Made by a program: the position numbers and the translations under genes | DNA from: Streptomyces sp. 6-11-2 | GTDB lineage: Bacteria; Actinomycetota; Actinomycetes; Streptomycetales; Streptomycetaceae | Length of the DNA: 64,000 bases | Reading direction: 5' to 3' | Assembly (NCBI RefSeq): GCF_006540305.1 | Contig: NZ_BJOR01000001.1 | Location: 6,572,001 to 6,636,000, forward strand | Part shown: piece after piece, positions 44,041-52,566 of the stretch | Layout of the letters: each line of letters begins with the position of its first letter | Numbering within the stretch: position 1 is the first letter of the stretch | Notes under the pieces: model-generated | Databases searched by the model: none | Seen by the model: only the letters and a program-made list of their open reading frames with translations | Told to the model about the DNA's origin: nothing

Positions 44041-44916
44041 ATGACCGAGCCCGGACAGCCAGACGAGGCAGCGGAGTCCGGGGCACCCGCGGAGAGCACG
44101 GACCTCACGGCTCCCGGCAGCCCCGCCGCCCCCGCGCCCACCGCGGGGACGGGGGCGCCCGCCGGGTCTGCGGCTTCCGCTTCCGGGGTGAAGCCCGGTG
44201 AGGCCAACGGGATGGACCAGGCCGAGGAGTCCCATGAGGCCGCCGGGCCCGACCAAGCCGTAGAACCCTGTGAGGCCACCGGGCTTGATGCGGCCGTGGA
44301 GTCCGGCGCGCCCGCCGCAGCCGGTCCTGGCCGGCGGTCGCGTAAGCGGGTGCGGAACTACGGGGCCGGCCGGGACGCGCTGCTCGACGCCGCCGTGCGG
44401 GTGGTGGCCCGCGGGGGGCTGCGCAAGCTGACCTACCGGGCCGTGGCGCAGGAGGCCGGGGTCACGCACGGGCTCGTCGTGCACCACTTCGGCTCGCGCG
44501 ATGCCCTGATCGAGGAGGCACTCGCCCACGCCGTGCGCTCCTCACTGAACAGCAGCGCGCTCGAACCCGGCACGGGCAGGGTCGCGGACTTCTCCGCCGG
44601 GCTGTCGGACATGGTGGAGTCCGGCCCGGACCTCCAGGCCTTCCAGTACGAGCTGCTGCTGGAGGCGCGCCGCCGTCCCGAGCTCATGCCGCACCTGCGC
44701 GCCCTGTACGAGGAGTATTTCGGCGCCACCCGGCGGGAGCTGTCCCAGATGCTCGCCCGGCCGGTCGACCGGGGCCTGTACCGGCTGGTCTTCGCGGCCC
44801 TGGAGGGCCTGGTCCTGCACCAGCTCGTGTTCGGCGAGCGCGAGGTCACCGAAGAGGCCCTCGCCCGGCTGCGCGAACTGCTCGGGCAGCTCGCCGCCGA
44901 CCCTGACGAGGCCTGA
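44041..44916 (+). CDS. TetR-family regulator with long disordered N-terminus
   Basis: A 291-residue protein. Residues 1-98 are low-complexity (Ala, Pro, Glu, Gly), followed by a basic patch GRRSRKRVRNYG. Then the TetR HTH: ALLDAAVRVVARGGLRKLTY RAVAQEAGVTHGLVVHHFGS. The remaining 150 residues form the helical ligand/dimer domain. ATG 44041 has GGAGGT at 44030-44035, only a few bases beyond the end of the TnpB element, so the insertion abuts its translation signal. Probable regulator of the catabolic genes through the CGTTTGG palindromes. Inducer unknown. Confidence 0.85.
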   Translation: MTEPGQPDEAAESGAPAESTDLTAPGSPAAPAPTAGTGAPAGSAASASGVKPGEANGMDQAEESHEAAGPDQAVEPCEATGLDAAVESGAPAAAGPGRRSRKRVRNYGAGRDALLDAAVRVVARGGLRKLTYRAVAQEAGVTHGLVVHHFGSRDALIEEALAHAVRSSLNSSALEPGTGRVADFSAGLSDMVESGPDLQAFQYELLLEARRRPELMPHLRALYEEYFGATRRELSQMLARPVDRGLYRLVFAALEGLVLHQLVFGEREVTEEALARLRELLGQLAADPDEA

Positions 44917-45003
44917 CCCGTACGCCGCACCGGCGCGGCCAGGGCCGTGGGCCACGGTGGCGCGGGAATCGCCGATCCGCACGGATTCCCCGCCCTCACC
45001 CCC

Positions 45004-45058
45004 TTGTCAAACGGATAGTTCCGCCCTCACGATGAGGCAACTCGTTTGGCCTGAAACG
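45004..45058 (+). promoter_or_regulatory. Promoter region with operator C for permease operon
   Basis: CGTTTGGCCTGAAACG at 45043-45058 is a degenerate form of operator A. The flank ACTCGTTTGGC is shared with operator B read on the minus strand. TTGTCA at 45004-45009 with CACGAT at 45028-45033 is a weak promoter match upstream, and CAAACGG at 45008-45014 is an extra half site. Confidence 0.55.
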
Positions 45059-45077
45059 ACCCTCCTTTCTCTGGCAG

Positions 45078-46541
45078 GTGATCCGAGTGGACAGTCAGAC
45101 GGCCTCCGCGGAGCGGACCGTACGGGACACATCCACCGCAGCCACGCTCAAGCCCAATGCGCTGGGCGTTTTGGGCATCCTCTTCTTCGTCCTGTCCGCG
45201 CAGGCCCCCCTCACCGGGATCGCCGGGGCGGCCCCGATCTCCGTGGCCATCGGCAACGGAGCCGGCACACCCGCCGCCTATGTGCTCGCGGGCGCCATGA
45301 TCCTGCTGTTCTCGGTCGGCTTCGTCGCCATGGGACGGCACGTCGTCGACGCCGGCGCCTTCTACACCTACATCGGCACCGGGCTCGGCCGTACCGCCGG
45401 AGCCGGCAGCGCGGGCCTCGCCCTGTTCTCGTACTGCGTCATCCAGGCGGCCATGTACGGGCTGTACGGCTCCATCGTCAGCGGACTGGTCGCCCACCAC
45501 ACCGGCCTGGACCTGCCGTGGTGGGTCTGGGCGCTGGCCACCATGGCCGTGGTGAAGGTGCTCGGGGCCGCCGGTATCGAGATGGGCGCCCGCGTACTGG
45601 CCGTCTTCGTCACCGCCGAGTTCAGCATCCTGCTGGTGTTCGGACTGGTCATGCTGTTCAAGGGCGGCGGGCCCGAGGGGCTCGGCGTGACCGACAGCTT
45701 CTCGCCGTCCGCGGCGCTCCGGGGCGCACCCGGGGTCGCCGTGATGTTCGCCGTCGCCTCCATGTTCGGCTTCGAGGCCACCGCGATCTACGGCGAGGAG
45801 GCGCGCGACCCCAGCAGAACCGTGCCGCGGGCCACCTACCTGTCCGTCCTCGTGGTCACCGGCTTCTTCGCGCTGACCTCCTGGATGCTGATCTCCGCCT
45901 ACGGCGCCTCGAAGGCGTCGGCGGCCGCGGGCGAGGCGCTGGCGAGCGGGGACTCGACCGGCTTCGTCTTCGCGCCGATCGCCGCGGAGTTCGGCGGCTG
46001 GGTGAACCAGGTGCTGCCGATCCTGCTCGCCACCTCCCTGTTCGCGGGCATCCTCACCTTCCACAACTCCGCCAACCGCTACCTGTTCTCGCTCGGCCGC
46101 GACGGGCTGCTGCCGCCGGGCCTGTGCAGGCTCAACTCCCGCCACGCGCCCGCGGCCGCCGGCTGGGTGCAGACCGTGGTCGCCGTGGCCCTGGTCGTCC
46201 CGTTCGCGCTGACCGGCAAGGACCCGGTGCTGACCCTCTTCTCCTGGTTCAGCGGGGTCGCCGTCCTGGCGATGATGCTGCTCTACCTGCTGACCTCGGT
46301 GTCGGTGGTCGTCTTCTTCCGCCGCGAGCGCCTGGACGGCCGGGTGTGGAACACGCTCGTCGCCCCGGTGCTGGGCGTGCTGGGCCTGGCGGGCGCGATC
46401 TGGCTGATCCTCGCCAACTTCACGACCCTGATCGGCGGTTCGACCGGCACGGCCGTGTGCCTCACCCTCCTGGTGCCGGCGGTACTGGCGCTCGGCGCGG
46501 TCAAGGAACGGGTCGGGCGACGGCGCGCGGCGACGCCGTAA
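45078..46541 (+). CDS. APC-family amino acid/amine permease
   Basis: A 487-residue secondary transporter with about twelve membrane helices. Family marks are LGVLGILFFVLSAQAPLTGI AGAAP at helix 1 with its unwound Gly-rich segment, and the FGFEATAIYGEEARDPSRTV PRATY motif after helix 6. With PuuA-, PuuC- and PuuD-like neighbours the likely cargo is an amine. GTG 45078 or GTG 45087 may be the start, and neither has a strong ribosome site. First gene of an operon with the next two. Confidence 0.92.
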   Translation: MIRVDSQTASAERTVRDTSTAATLKPNALGVLGILFFVLSAQAPLTGIAGAAPISVAIGNGAGTPAAYVLAGAMILLFSVGFVAMGRHVVDAGAFYTYIGTGLGRTAGAGSAGLALFSYCVIQAAMYGLYGSIVSGLVAHHTGLDLPWWVWALATMAVVKVLGAAGIEMGARVLAVFVTAEFSILLVFGLVMLFKGGGPEGLGVTDSFSPSAALRGAPGVAVMFAVASMFGFEATAIYGEEARDPSRTVPRATYLSVLVVTGFFALTSWMLISAYGASKASAAAGEALASGDSTGFVFAPIAAEFGGWVNQVLPILLATSLFAGILTFHNSANRYLFSLGRDGLLPPGLCRLNSRHAPAAAGWVQTVVAVALVVPFALTGKDPVLTLFSWFSGVAVLAMMLLYLLTSVSVVVFFRRERLDGRVWNTLVAPVLGVLGLAGAIWLILANFTTLIGGSTGTAVCLTLLVPAVLALGAVKERVGRRRAATP

Positions 46542-46593
46542 CCCCCTCACCCACCCTGAAACGACGCACGATCAACGTGGTCTGGAGGACCGC

Positions 46594-48081
46594 ATGTCCG
46601 CTGTCACCCACGACGAATGGCTCCACCGGGCCAAGGAGTTCCAGCCCCCTCGCGCGCACCACATCGACGGCGCCGAGGAGTCCGGCGACGGCGCCTTCCG
46701 GGTCGTCTCGCCCCGGGACGGCCAGGTGCTGACCGAGGTCGCCGACGCCGGCCCCGCCGAGGTCGACGCCGCTGTGGCCGCCGCTCGCCGTGCCTTCGAC
46801 AGCGGACCGTGGCCGCGGTGGGCGCCCGCCGACCGCGGCCGGGTCCTCCTGCGCATCGCCGATCTCCTCCAGGAGCGGCGTACGGACCTCGCCCTCGCCG
46901 TGAGCCTGGAGATGGGCAAGCCGGTCAGCGACGCCCACGACATCGAACTGCGCGCCGTGATCAACACCTTCCGCTGGTACGGGCAGCTCGCAGACAAGCT
47001 CACGGACGAGTCCCCGCACACGGCCGCGGACGCGCTCGCCCTGGTCACCCGGGAGCCGGCCGGCGTCGTCGGCGCGGTGGTGCCCTGGAACTTCCCCCTC
47101 ACGCTCGCCGGCTGGAAGGTCGCCCCCGCGCTGGCGGCCGGCTGCACCGTCGTGCTGAAGCCCTCGGAGAACGCGCCGCTGTCCGCGCTGCTGCTCGCCC
47201 GGATCGCCACCGAGGCAGGGCTGCCGCCCGGGGTGCTCAACGTGGTGAACGGCGACGGGCCGGTGGCCGGGCGGGCCCTCGGCCTCCACCCGGACGTCGA
47301 CGTGCTGGCGTTCACCGGTTCCACGGCCGTCGGCCGCCACTTCCTGCGCTACTCCGCCGACTCCAACCTCAAGCGGGTCTGGCTGGAGCTCGGCGGCAAG
47401 TCGCCGAACATCGTCCTGCCCGACGCCCCCGACCTGGCGAGGGCCGCCGCCACCGCCGCCTGGGGCATCTTCTTCAACCAGGGCGAGATGTGCACCGCGC
47501 CCTCCCGGCTGCTGGTGCACTCCTCGATCGCCGAGGAGGTCACCGAGGCGGTCGTGGCACGGGCGCGCGAACTGCGGGTGGGCGACCCCCTGGACCCCGC
47601 CACTGAGATGGGCGCCCTGGCCGGCGAGGCCCACCTGGGCCGTGTGCTGGACCATGTCCGGCAGGGCGCCGGCGACGGGGCCCGCCTGCGCACCGGCGGC
47701 CGGCGCATCCTGGCGGAGACCGGCGGCGTCTACGCCGAGCCCACCGTCTTCGACCGCGTCGACCCGCGCAGCCGGCTCGCCCGCGAGGAGATCTTCGGCC
47801 CGGTCCTGTCCGTGCTGACCTTCGACGGGATCGACGAGGCGGTCGCGCTCGCCAACGCCACCGAGTACGGTCTCGCCGCCGGCCTGTGGACCTCCGACCT
47901 GTCCACCGCGCACCGCGTCTCCCGCGCCCTGAGGGCCGGCACCGTCTGGGTCAACTGCTACGAGGAGGGAGACCTCACCGTCCCCTTCGGCGGCATGAAG
48001 CAGTCGGGCAACGGCCGGGACAAGTCCGTCCACGCCCTGGAGAAGTACACCGAACTGAAGACCACCTGGATCCAGCTGTGA
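46594..48081 (+). CDS. Aldehyde dehydrogenase, PuuC-like
   Basis: A 495-residue NAD(P)-dependent aldehyde dehydrogenase. VVPWNFPLTLAGWKVAPALA with KPSENAPLSA binds the cofactor, FTGSTAVGRHFL follows, Glu in LELGGKSPNIV and Cys in FFNQGEMCTAPSRLL are catalytic. The C-terminus has VPFGGMKQSGNGRDKSVHAL EKYTELK as in gamma-glutamyl-aminobutyraldehyde and betaine-type dehydrogenases. It would oxidise the aldehyde formed after amine oxidation. Its stop overlaps the next start (GTGA). Confidence 0.92.
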   Translation: MSAVTHDEWLHRAKEFQPPRAHHIDGAEESGDGAFRVVSPRDGQVLTEVADAGPAEVDAAVAAARRAFDSGPWPRWAPADRGRVLLRIADLLQERRTDLALAVSLEMGKPVSDAHDIELRAVINTFRWYGQLADKLTDESPHTAADALALVTREPAGVVGAVVPWNFPLTLAGWKVAPALAAGCTVVLKPSENAPLSALLLARIATEAGLPPGVLNVVNGDGPVAGRALGLHPDVDVLAFTGSTAVGRHFLRYSADSNLKRVWLELGGKSPNIVLPDAPDLARAAATAAWGIFFNQGEMCTAPSRLLVHSSIAEEVTEAVVARARELRVGDPLDPATEMGALAGEAHLGRVLDHVRQGAGDGARLRTGGRRILAETGGVYAEPTVFDRVDPRSRLAREEIFGPVLSVLTFDGIDEAVALANATEYGLAAGLWTSDLSTAHRVSRALRAGTVWVNCYEEGDLTVPFGGMKQSGNGRDKSVHALEKYTELKTTWIQL

Positions 48082-48794
48082 GCCGAACCCCCGTGCGTCC
48101 CCTGATCGCGATCCCCGCCCGCTTCTGCGCCACCACCTCCGCGCTGCGCTTCGCCGCCGAGGTCAACGCCCGCGCCCTGGTCGAGGCGGTGTGGCGGGCC
48201 GGCGGCGAGCCGGCCACCATCCACCCGGCGGACCCCGCCGGGCACGACGTCGCCGCGCGGCTCGCCCGCTTCGACGGCGTCCTGCTGCCCGGCGGCGGCG
48301 ACCTGGCACCGCACCGGTACGGCGCCGCCGACGCCCACGACAGCGTGTACGACGTCGACGACCTCCAGGACGCCTTCGACCTTGAGGTGGCCCGCCGCGC
48401 CCTGGGGTCCGGACTGCCGCTGCTGGCGATCTGCCGCGGTCTCCAGGTGGTCAACACCGTGCTGGGCGGCACGCTGCACCAGGACATGGGCGGCCCCGGC
48501 CAGGACCACCGGCACGTCCGGCACCCCGTGTCCCTCGCCCCCGGCTCGGCACTGGCCCGGATCACCCGTGCCGACAAGGTGGAGGCCTCCTGCTACCACC
48601 ACCAGCACATCGACCGGCTCGGCGAGGGCCTGACGGTCACCGCCCGGGCCGCCGACGGCACCGTGGAGGGCGTGGAGCGCGCGGACGGCACGGGCTGGTT
48701 CGTGGCCGTGCAGTGGCATCCCGAGGACACCGCGCACGAGGATCCGGCGCAGCAGCGCCTGTTCGACGCGCTGGTGGGAGCGGCCCGTGCCTGA
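48078..48794 (+). CDS. Class-I amidotransferase-like gamma-glutamyl hydrolase (PuuD-like, peptidase C26)
   Basis: A 238-residue hydrolase. RPLIAIPARF opens the domain, DGVLLPGGGDLAPHRYG is the family loop, nucleophile Cys lies in LLAICRGLQVVNTVLGG, and the His-Glu pair in VAVQWHPEDTAHEDP. PuuD-type enzymes cut the gamma-glutamyl amide made by the GS-like ligase, freeing glutamate and the processed amine-derived product. Coupled to the ALDH gene. Together with the ligase at 35422 it closes a gamma-glutamyl cycle. Confidence 0.92.
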   Translation: MSRTPVRPLIAIPARFCATTSALRFAAEVNARALVEAVWRAGGEPATIHPADPAGHDVAARLARFDGVLLPGGGDLAPHRYGAADAHDSVYDVDDLQDAFDLEVARRALGSGLPLLAICRGLQVVNTVLGGTLHQDMGGPGQDHRHVRHPVSLAPGSALARITRADKVEASCYHHQHIDRLGEGLTVTARAADGTVEGVERADGTGWFVAVQWHPEDTAHEDPAQQRLFDALVGAARA

Positions 48795-48833
48795 GTGCCC
48801 CGGCGCACCGGAGGCGGCGCGGAATCCGGCGGG

Positions 48834-49412
48834 TCAGCCCTTGGCGCGGCGCCCGCTGCGGCGCGGCGCCGGGTCCGCGCCGTCCAGCAGCGACCGGCGG
48901 CGCTCCTCGCCGTGCTCCTCGACCTGGAGGACCACACGCCGCAGCATCTCCGCCAGACCCCGGCACTCCTCGCCGCTCAACTGCGAGGTGACGAAGGCCT
49001 CTTCCTCGTTGAACTCCGGAAAGACCCGGCTCATGAACTCCTCGCCCTCGGCGGTCAGCGAGAGCAGGACGAGCCGTCCGTCGGTGGGGTGCCCGGTGCG
49101 GCGCAGCAGCCCGCGCGACTCCAGCGTGCGGGAGACGCCCGTCAGGGTGCCCTTGGAGATGCCGGCCTCCTCGGCCACGTGCCGGGTCTCCGACTCGCCC
49201 CACACCCAGACCACCCACAGCACGACGAACGCGGTCCAGGTCAGGTCCGAGCCGCGCAGCACCGAGTTCTCCAGGTGCTGGCGGACCGCGGAGGCGGCCC
49301 GGTAGATGTTGGCGACCGCCGCCATCTGCTCCCGGCGCACGCGGATGCCACCGAGCTTGGCCTGCGCGAGCTTCTCCGCCTCGGTGATGGAACGGTGGCC
49401 GGGCACGGGCAC
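48834..49412 (-). CDS. MarR-family regulator
   Basis: A 192-residue winged-helix regulator. Dimer helix KLGGIRVRREQMAAVANIYR, recognition region SDLTWTAFVVLWVVWVWGES ETRHVAEEAGISKGTLTGVS RTLESRGLLRRTGHPTDGRL (wing with the conserved Asp-Gly-Arg), then a C-terminal helix. GTG 49412 has GAGGGA upstream, and an earlier open extension is not used. It is convergent with the gamma-glutamyl hydrolase gene. Whether it controls that operon is open. Confidence 0.88.
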   Translation of the reverse strand: MPVPGHRSITEAEKLAQAKLGGIRVRREQMAAVANIYRAASAVRQHLENSVLRGSDLTWTAFVVLWVVWVWGESETRHVAEEAGISKGTLTGVSRTLESRGLLRRTGHPTDGRLVLLSLTAEGEEFMSRVFPEFNEEEAFVTSQLSGEECRGLAEMLRRVVLQVEEHGEERRRSLLDGADPAPRRSGRRAKG

Positions 49413-49531
49413 TCCCTCGCTCTGATCGCCGGGACCGGGCGGGCCGGTGCCGCCCGCCCGGTCATTCGGGCTCAAAGTGTACGGCGATCAGTTCCGGGGA
49501 GAGGCGCCCCTCCCTCGTGCGCGACCCGTCC

Positions 49532-50104
49532 TCAGCCTGTCTTCCAGCCCCAGGGCGTGTCCACGCGCGCCCACTCCTCGTCCCACTGGGCGAAGCGCCG
49601 GCGGTCGAGGCGGGTCCTGGCCAGCTTGGCACCGCCGAAGACGACGCCCACGGCGGTCGAACCCGCCCAGAGTCCGCCCAGGGTCGTCTGGAAGGCGATG
49701 TCGGCCCGTGAGGCGGGCGGCGGGACCAGCGTGCCCTGCCCGTTCGTCCACACCGTGACATGGGCGCCGGGTGTCGCGGAGACCGGGACCCTGGTCCGGC
49801 CCGTGCGCGCCGAGCCGTCGGCGTCCGTCCAGCGGACCGTCCCCCAGCCCAGGGAACTGCTCACCGGGCGGATCCCCCCGCGGGCCGCCTCCTGCGTCAC
49901 CACGGCCGGCACGGGGTGGGTCTCGGCGCGGACCCGGTCCGCGGCCCGCTGCATCGCGCCCGCCGTCAGCACACCCGCGAGGACACCGCCGACCACGGCG
50001 AGGACCCAGGCGACGAGCAGGATCCACGCCTCCACCACGTCGCTGGTCCGCCTGAGCGGATTGCGCCGCCATCGCCACAGCCACACTCCCGTACGACGTG
50101 TCAC
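49532..50104 (-). CDS. Rv1733c-like membrane protein
   Basis: A 190-residue protein: basic start VTRRTGVWLWRWRRNPLRR, one long membrane helix (VVEAWILLVAWVLAVVGGVL AGVLT), an extracytoplasmic loop of about 100 residues with RVRAETHPVPAVV and VPVSATPGAHVTVWTNGQG, and a second helix (FQTTLGGLWAGSTAVGVVFGG) before a charged tail ending in the Trp-rich DTPWGW. This is the topology of Rv1733c-family actinobacterial proteins, function unknown. GTG 50104 has GAGGGGG upstream. Confidence 0.75.
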   Translation of the reverse strand: MTRRTGVWLWRWRRNPLRRTSDVVEAWILLVAWVLAVVGGVLAGVLTAGAMQRAADRVRAETHPVPAVVTQEAARGGIRPVSSSLGWGTVRWTDADGSARTGRTRVPVSATPGAHVTVWTNGQGTLVPPPASRADIAFQTTLGGLWAGSTAVGVVFGGAKLARTRLDRRRFAQWDEEWARVDTPWGWKTG

Positions 50105-50320
50105 CTTCGACACCCCCTCGTGAGCACCGACGGCCCCCACTGACCAGTGTGCCCCCAGGTGCGATCCATGGCTTCCGGGGAGCCCGGCGAGGGGGCCGGG
50201 GCCGGTGGTACGGCTGTCCCCGCGCATGGACCACCGGTCCGCGCCGGACCTTCGGACACGGAACGGTTAAGGCTTTCTCACGGGGCCGTTGCCATACGGT
50301 GAGCGCGCCATGATGGAGCC

Positions 50321-50701
50321 ATGACGCTCGCCGCGCGCGCTCTCGCCCAGCTGGCAACCTGGCCCGATCTCACGGAGGCGGTGCCGAGCTGCGGCAGCGG
50401 GCAGGCGCTCAGCTCGGCGGGCGGGGAGATCGCCCACTTCCACTCCGGCCGGGACGTCGACCTCCACCTGACCGCCCGGGCGATCCGCCGCCTGGAGGGC
50501 GACCTGCGGCGGTTCGCCGCGGTCCGCGTGGTGCCTGGCTCCTCGTGGGTGACCATTCGCCTCGACGCCTCGGCCGACGTGGATCTGCTGATGAGCCTGA
50601 TGAGTGTGGCGCTCAAGGCCCGCCAGGGGCGGCCGGACGACGGCCGGACCACCCCCTGCGGCTGCAACGACGTCCGCGGCGTGGGCTTCGTGCGGATCTG
50701 A
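50321..50701 (+). CDS. Luciferase-family/DUF5519-like protein
   Basis: A 126-residue soluble protein: LAQLATWPDLTEAVPSCGSG, EIAHFHSGRDVDLHLTARAI RRL, VVPGSSWVTIRLDASADVDL LMSLMSVALKA. The EIxHFH...DxHLT arrangement matches the small luciferase-like family of actinobacteria and is not a real luciferase. ATG after GGAGCC. Convergent with the DeoR gene. Confidence 0.72.
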   Translation: MTLAARALAQLATWPDLTEAVPSCGSGQALSSAGGEIAHFHSGRDVDLHLTARAIRRLEGDLRRFAAVRVVPGSSWVTIRLDASADVDLLMSLMSVALKARQGRPDDGRTTPCGCNDVRGVGFVRI

Positions 50702-50723
50702 CGTGGCGGCGGGACGGGCGACG

Positions 50724-51503
50724 TCAGACGGCCAGCACCCGCAGGCCCGCCTCCTCGAACGCGCGGATTGTCTCCGGCCCCGCCGCCGCGTCCGTGACCA
50801 GGGTGTCCACCGACTCGGCCGAGCAGATGCGGGCGAAGGCCCGCCGGCCCAGCTTGCTGGAGTCGGCGGCCACGACGACGCGCTCGGCGCGCTCGCACAG
50901 CAGGCGGTTGACGGCGGCCTCGGCCTCGTCGTGTGCCGCCGCGCCGTGTGCGACGTCGAAGCCGACCACTCCGAGCACCGCCACGTCGAGCGTGACCTGA
51001 CTCAGCACCCCGTCCGCCAGCGGCCCGATGAGCTCGTACGACTGCGGCCGTGCGACCCCTCCGGTCAGCACGATCTTGAACTGGGGCCTGACGGCGAGTT
51101 CGTTGGCGATGTTGAGCGCGTTGGTCACCACGGTCAGCGCGGGGGAGCCGGACGCGAGGTCGGCGCGCACCGCCAGGGCACGGGCCACCTCCGTGGTGGT
51201 GGTGCCGCCCGTCAGGCCCACCGCCTCGCCGGGCGCCAGGAGATCCGCGACGGCCTTGGCGATGCGCTGCTTCTCGGAGGCGTGGCGGGCGGTCTTGTAG
51301 CGCAGCGGCAGCTCGTAGGAGACGCCGTGCACCACGGCGCCGCCCCGGGTGCGGACCAGCATCTGCTGCTCGGCGAGCTGGTCGAAGTCCCGCCGGATCG
51401 TCGCGGCCGACACCCCCAGTCCGGCCGCCGCCTCCTCGACGTCCAGCCGGCCGCGCTCGACGAGCAGCTCCAGCAGCGCCTTCCAGCGGGCGTCGCGTGA
51501 CAT
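50724..51503 (-). CDS. DeoR/GlpR-family sugar regulator
   Basis: A 259-residue repressor. N-terminal HTH: RWKALLELLVERGRLDVEEA AAGLGVSAATIRRDFDQLAE, then VRTRGGAVVHG joins to the sugar-phosphate sensor domain with VGLTGGTTTTEVARAL, VVTNALNIANEL, DVAVLGVVGFDVAHG and VVAADSSKLGRRAFA, all typical of the family. It is divergent from the SIS/aldolase operon and likely controls it, responding to a phosphorylated sugar. Confidence 0.92.
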   Translation of the reverse strand: MSRDARWKALLELLVERGRLDVEEAAAGLGVSAATIRRDFDQLAEQQMLVRTRGGAVVHGVSYELPLRYKTARHASEKQRIAKAVADLLAPGEAVGLTGGTTTTEVARALAVRADLASGSPALTVVTNALNIANELAVRPQFKIVLTGGVARPQSYELIGPLADGVLSQVTLDVAVLGVVGFDVAHGAAAHDEAEAAVNRLLCERAERVVVAADSSKLGRRAFARICSAESVDTLVTDAAAGPETIRAFEEAGLRVLAV

Positions 51504-51564
51504 CCGCCTCCTCCGTTCCCTGGGTTCTCCGTGACCTTAGCGCACTCGGCATTCCTCCGGATGC

Positions 51565-51607
51565 TTGATTTTGCTCGAAACTCGGCGATATCTTGCATAA
51601 ACATGCA
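51565..51607 (+). promoter_or_regulatory. Promoter/operator of the SIS-aldolase operon
   Basis: TTGATT (51565-51570) and TATCTT (51589-51594) are 18 bases apart. Immediately after is TGCATAAACATGCA (51594-51607), a 5+5 inverted repeat in an AT-rich patch. CACGTGCATCC about ten bases on holds another TGCAT half site. Position between divergent DeoR and SIS genes supports an operator. Confidence 0.55.
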
Positions 51608-51646
51608 CCGCACCACGTGCATCCGTGTCGAGCAGGAGGAGGGGCC

Positions 51647-52528
51647 ATGAGCCATGTCGAGGACGAGCTGACCAGTCAGCCCGAGTGCTGGGCCCGCGTC
51701 GCGGCCGACGTCGCCGTCCATGGCCGGGCGCTGCCGGCCCAGGGCGAGCGGGTCGCGATCGTCGGCTGCGGCACGTCGTACTTCATGGCCCAGGCCGCCG
51801 CCGCGCTGCGCGAGGGCTCGGGACAGGGGGAGACGGACGCCTTCGCCGCCTCGGAGTTCCCCCGCGACCGCTCCTACGACCGGGTCCTCGCCCTCACCCG
51901 CTCCGGCACCACCACCGAAGTGCTCGACGTGCTGGGGGAGGTGAAGGGCCGCACCCGCACCACGGCGATCACCGCGGACCCCGAAACCCCCGTGATGGAC
52001 GCGGCCGACGAGGTCGTGGTCCTCGACTTCGCGGACGAACGCTCCGTGGTGCAGACCCGGTTCGCGACCACCGCCCTCACCCTGCTGCGCGCCCACCTCG
52101 GACTGCACACCGACGAGGTCGTCGTCGACGCCCGCACCGCCCTGTCCGCTCCGCTGCCCGAACGGCTCGTCGACTGCACGCAGTTCACCTTCCTGGGCCG
52201 GGGCTGGACCGTCGGACTGGCCAGCGAGGCCGGACTGAAGATGCGCGAGGCCTCGCTGTCCTGGACCGAGGCCTACCCGGCGATGGAGTACCGGCACGGT
52301 CCGATCAGCGTCACCACCGGCGGAACGGCCACCTGGATGCTCGGCCGGGCACCGGAAGGGCTCGCCGAACAGGTCCGTGCCACAGGCGCGTTGTGGATCG
52401 AGGGCGAACTCGACCCGCTCGCCGAGCTGATCCGCGCCCAGCGGCTCGCCGTCGCCGTCGCCGCGGCCCGCGGACTGGACCCGGACCAGCCCCGCCACCT
52501 CACCCGCTCGGTGATCCTGGCCCCCTGA
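51647..52528 (+). CDS. SIS-domain sugar isomerase (AgaS-like)
   Basis: A 293-residue protein with two SIS domains. First: RVAIVGCGTSYFMAQAAAAL and VLALTRSGTTTEVLDVL, the SGxT phosphosugar loop. Second: FLGRGWTVGLASEAGLKMRE ASLSWTEAYPAMEYRHGPIS, as in GlmS-like and AgaS ketose/aldose isomerases. With the aldolase downstream it fits an amino-sugar or tagatose-phosphate route in which it isomerises or deaminates the phosphosugar. ATG 51647 after AGGAGGAGGGG. Confidence 0.9.
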   Translation: MSHVEDELTSQPECWARVAADVAVHGRALPAQGERVAIVGCGTSYFMAQAAAALREGSGQGETDAFAASEFPRDRSYDRVLALTRSGTTTEVLDVLGEVKGRTRTTAITADPETPVMDAADEVVVLDFADERSVVQTRFATTALTLLRAHLGLHTDEVVVDARTALSAPLPERLVDCTQFTFLGRGWTVGLASEAGLKMREASLSWTEAYPAMEYRHGPISVTTGGTATWMLGRAPEGLAEQVRATGALWIEGELDPLAELIRAQRLAVAVAAARGLDPDQPRHLTRSVILAP

Positions 52529-52566
52529 CGCCCCGTCACCCGAACCGGTACCGGAAAGGACAGACC

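Noticed and set aside
34043..48794. Secondary-metabolite biosynthesis cluster
   Set aside because: P450, ligase and dehydrogenases could suggest it, but there is no PKS, NRPS, terpene cyclase or RiPP core. Ring-cleavage and gamma-glutamyl hydrolase genes favour catabolism.
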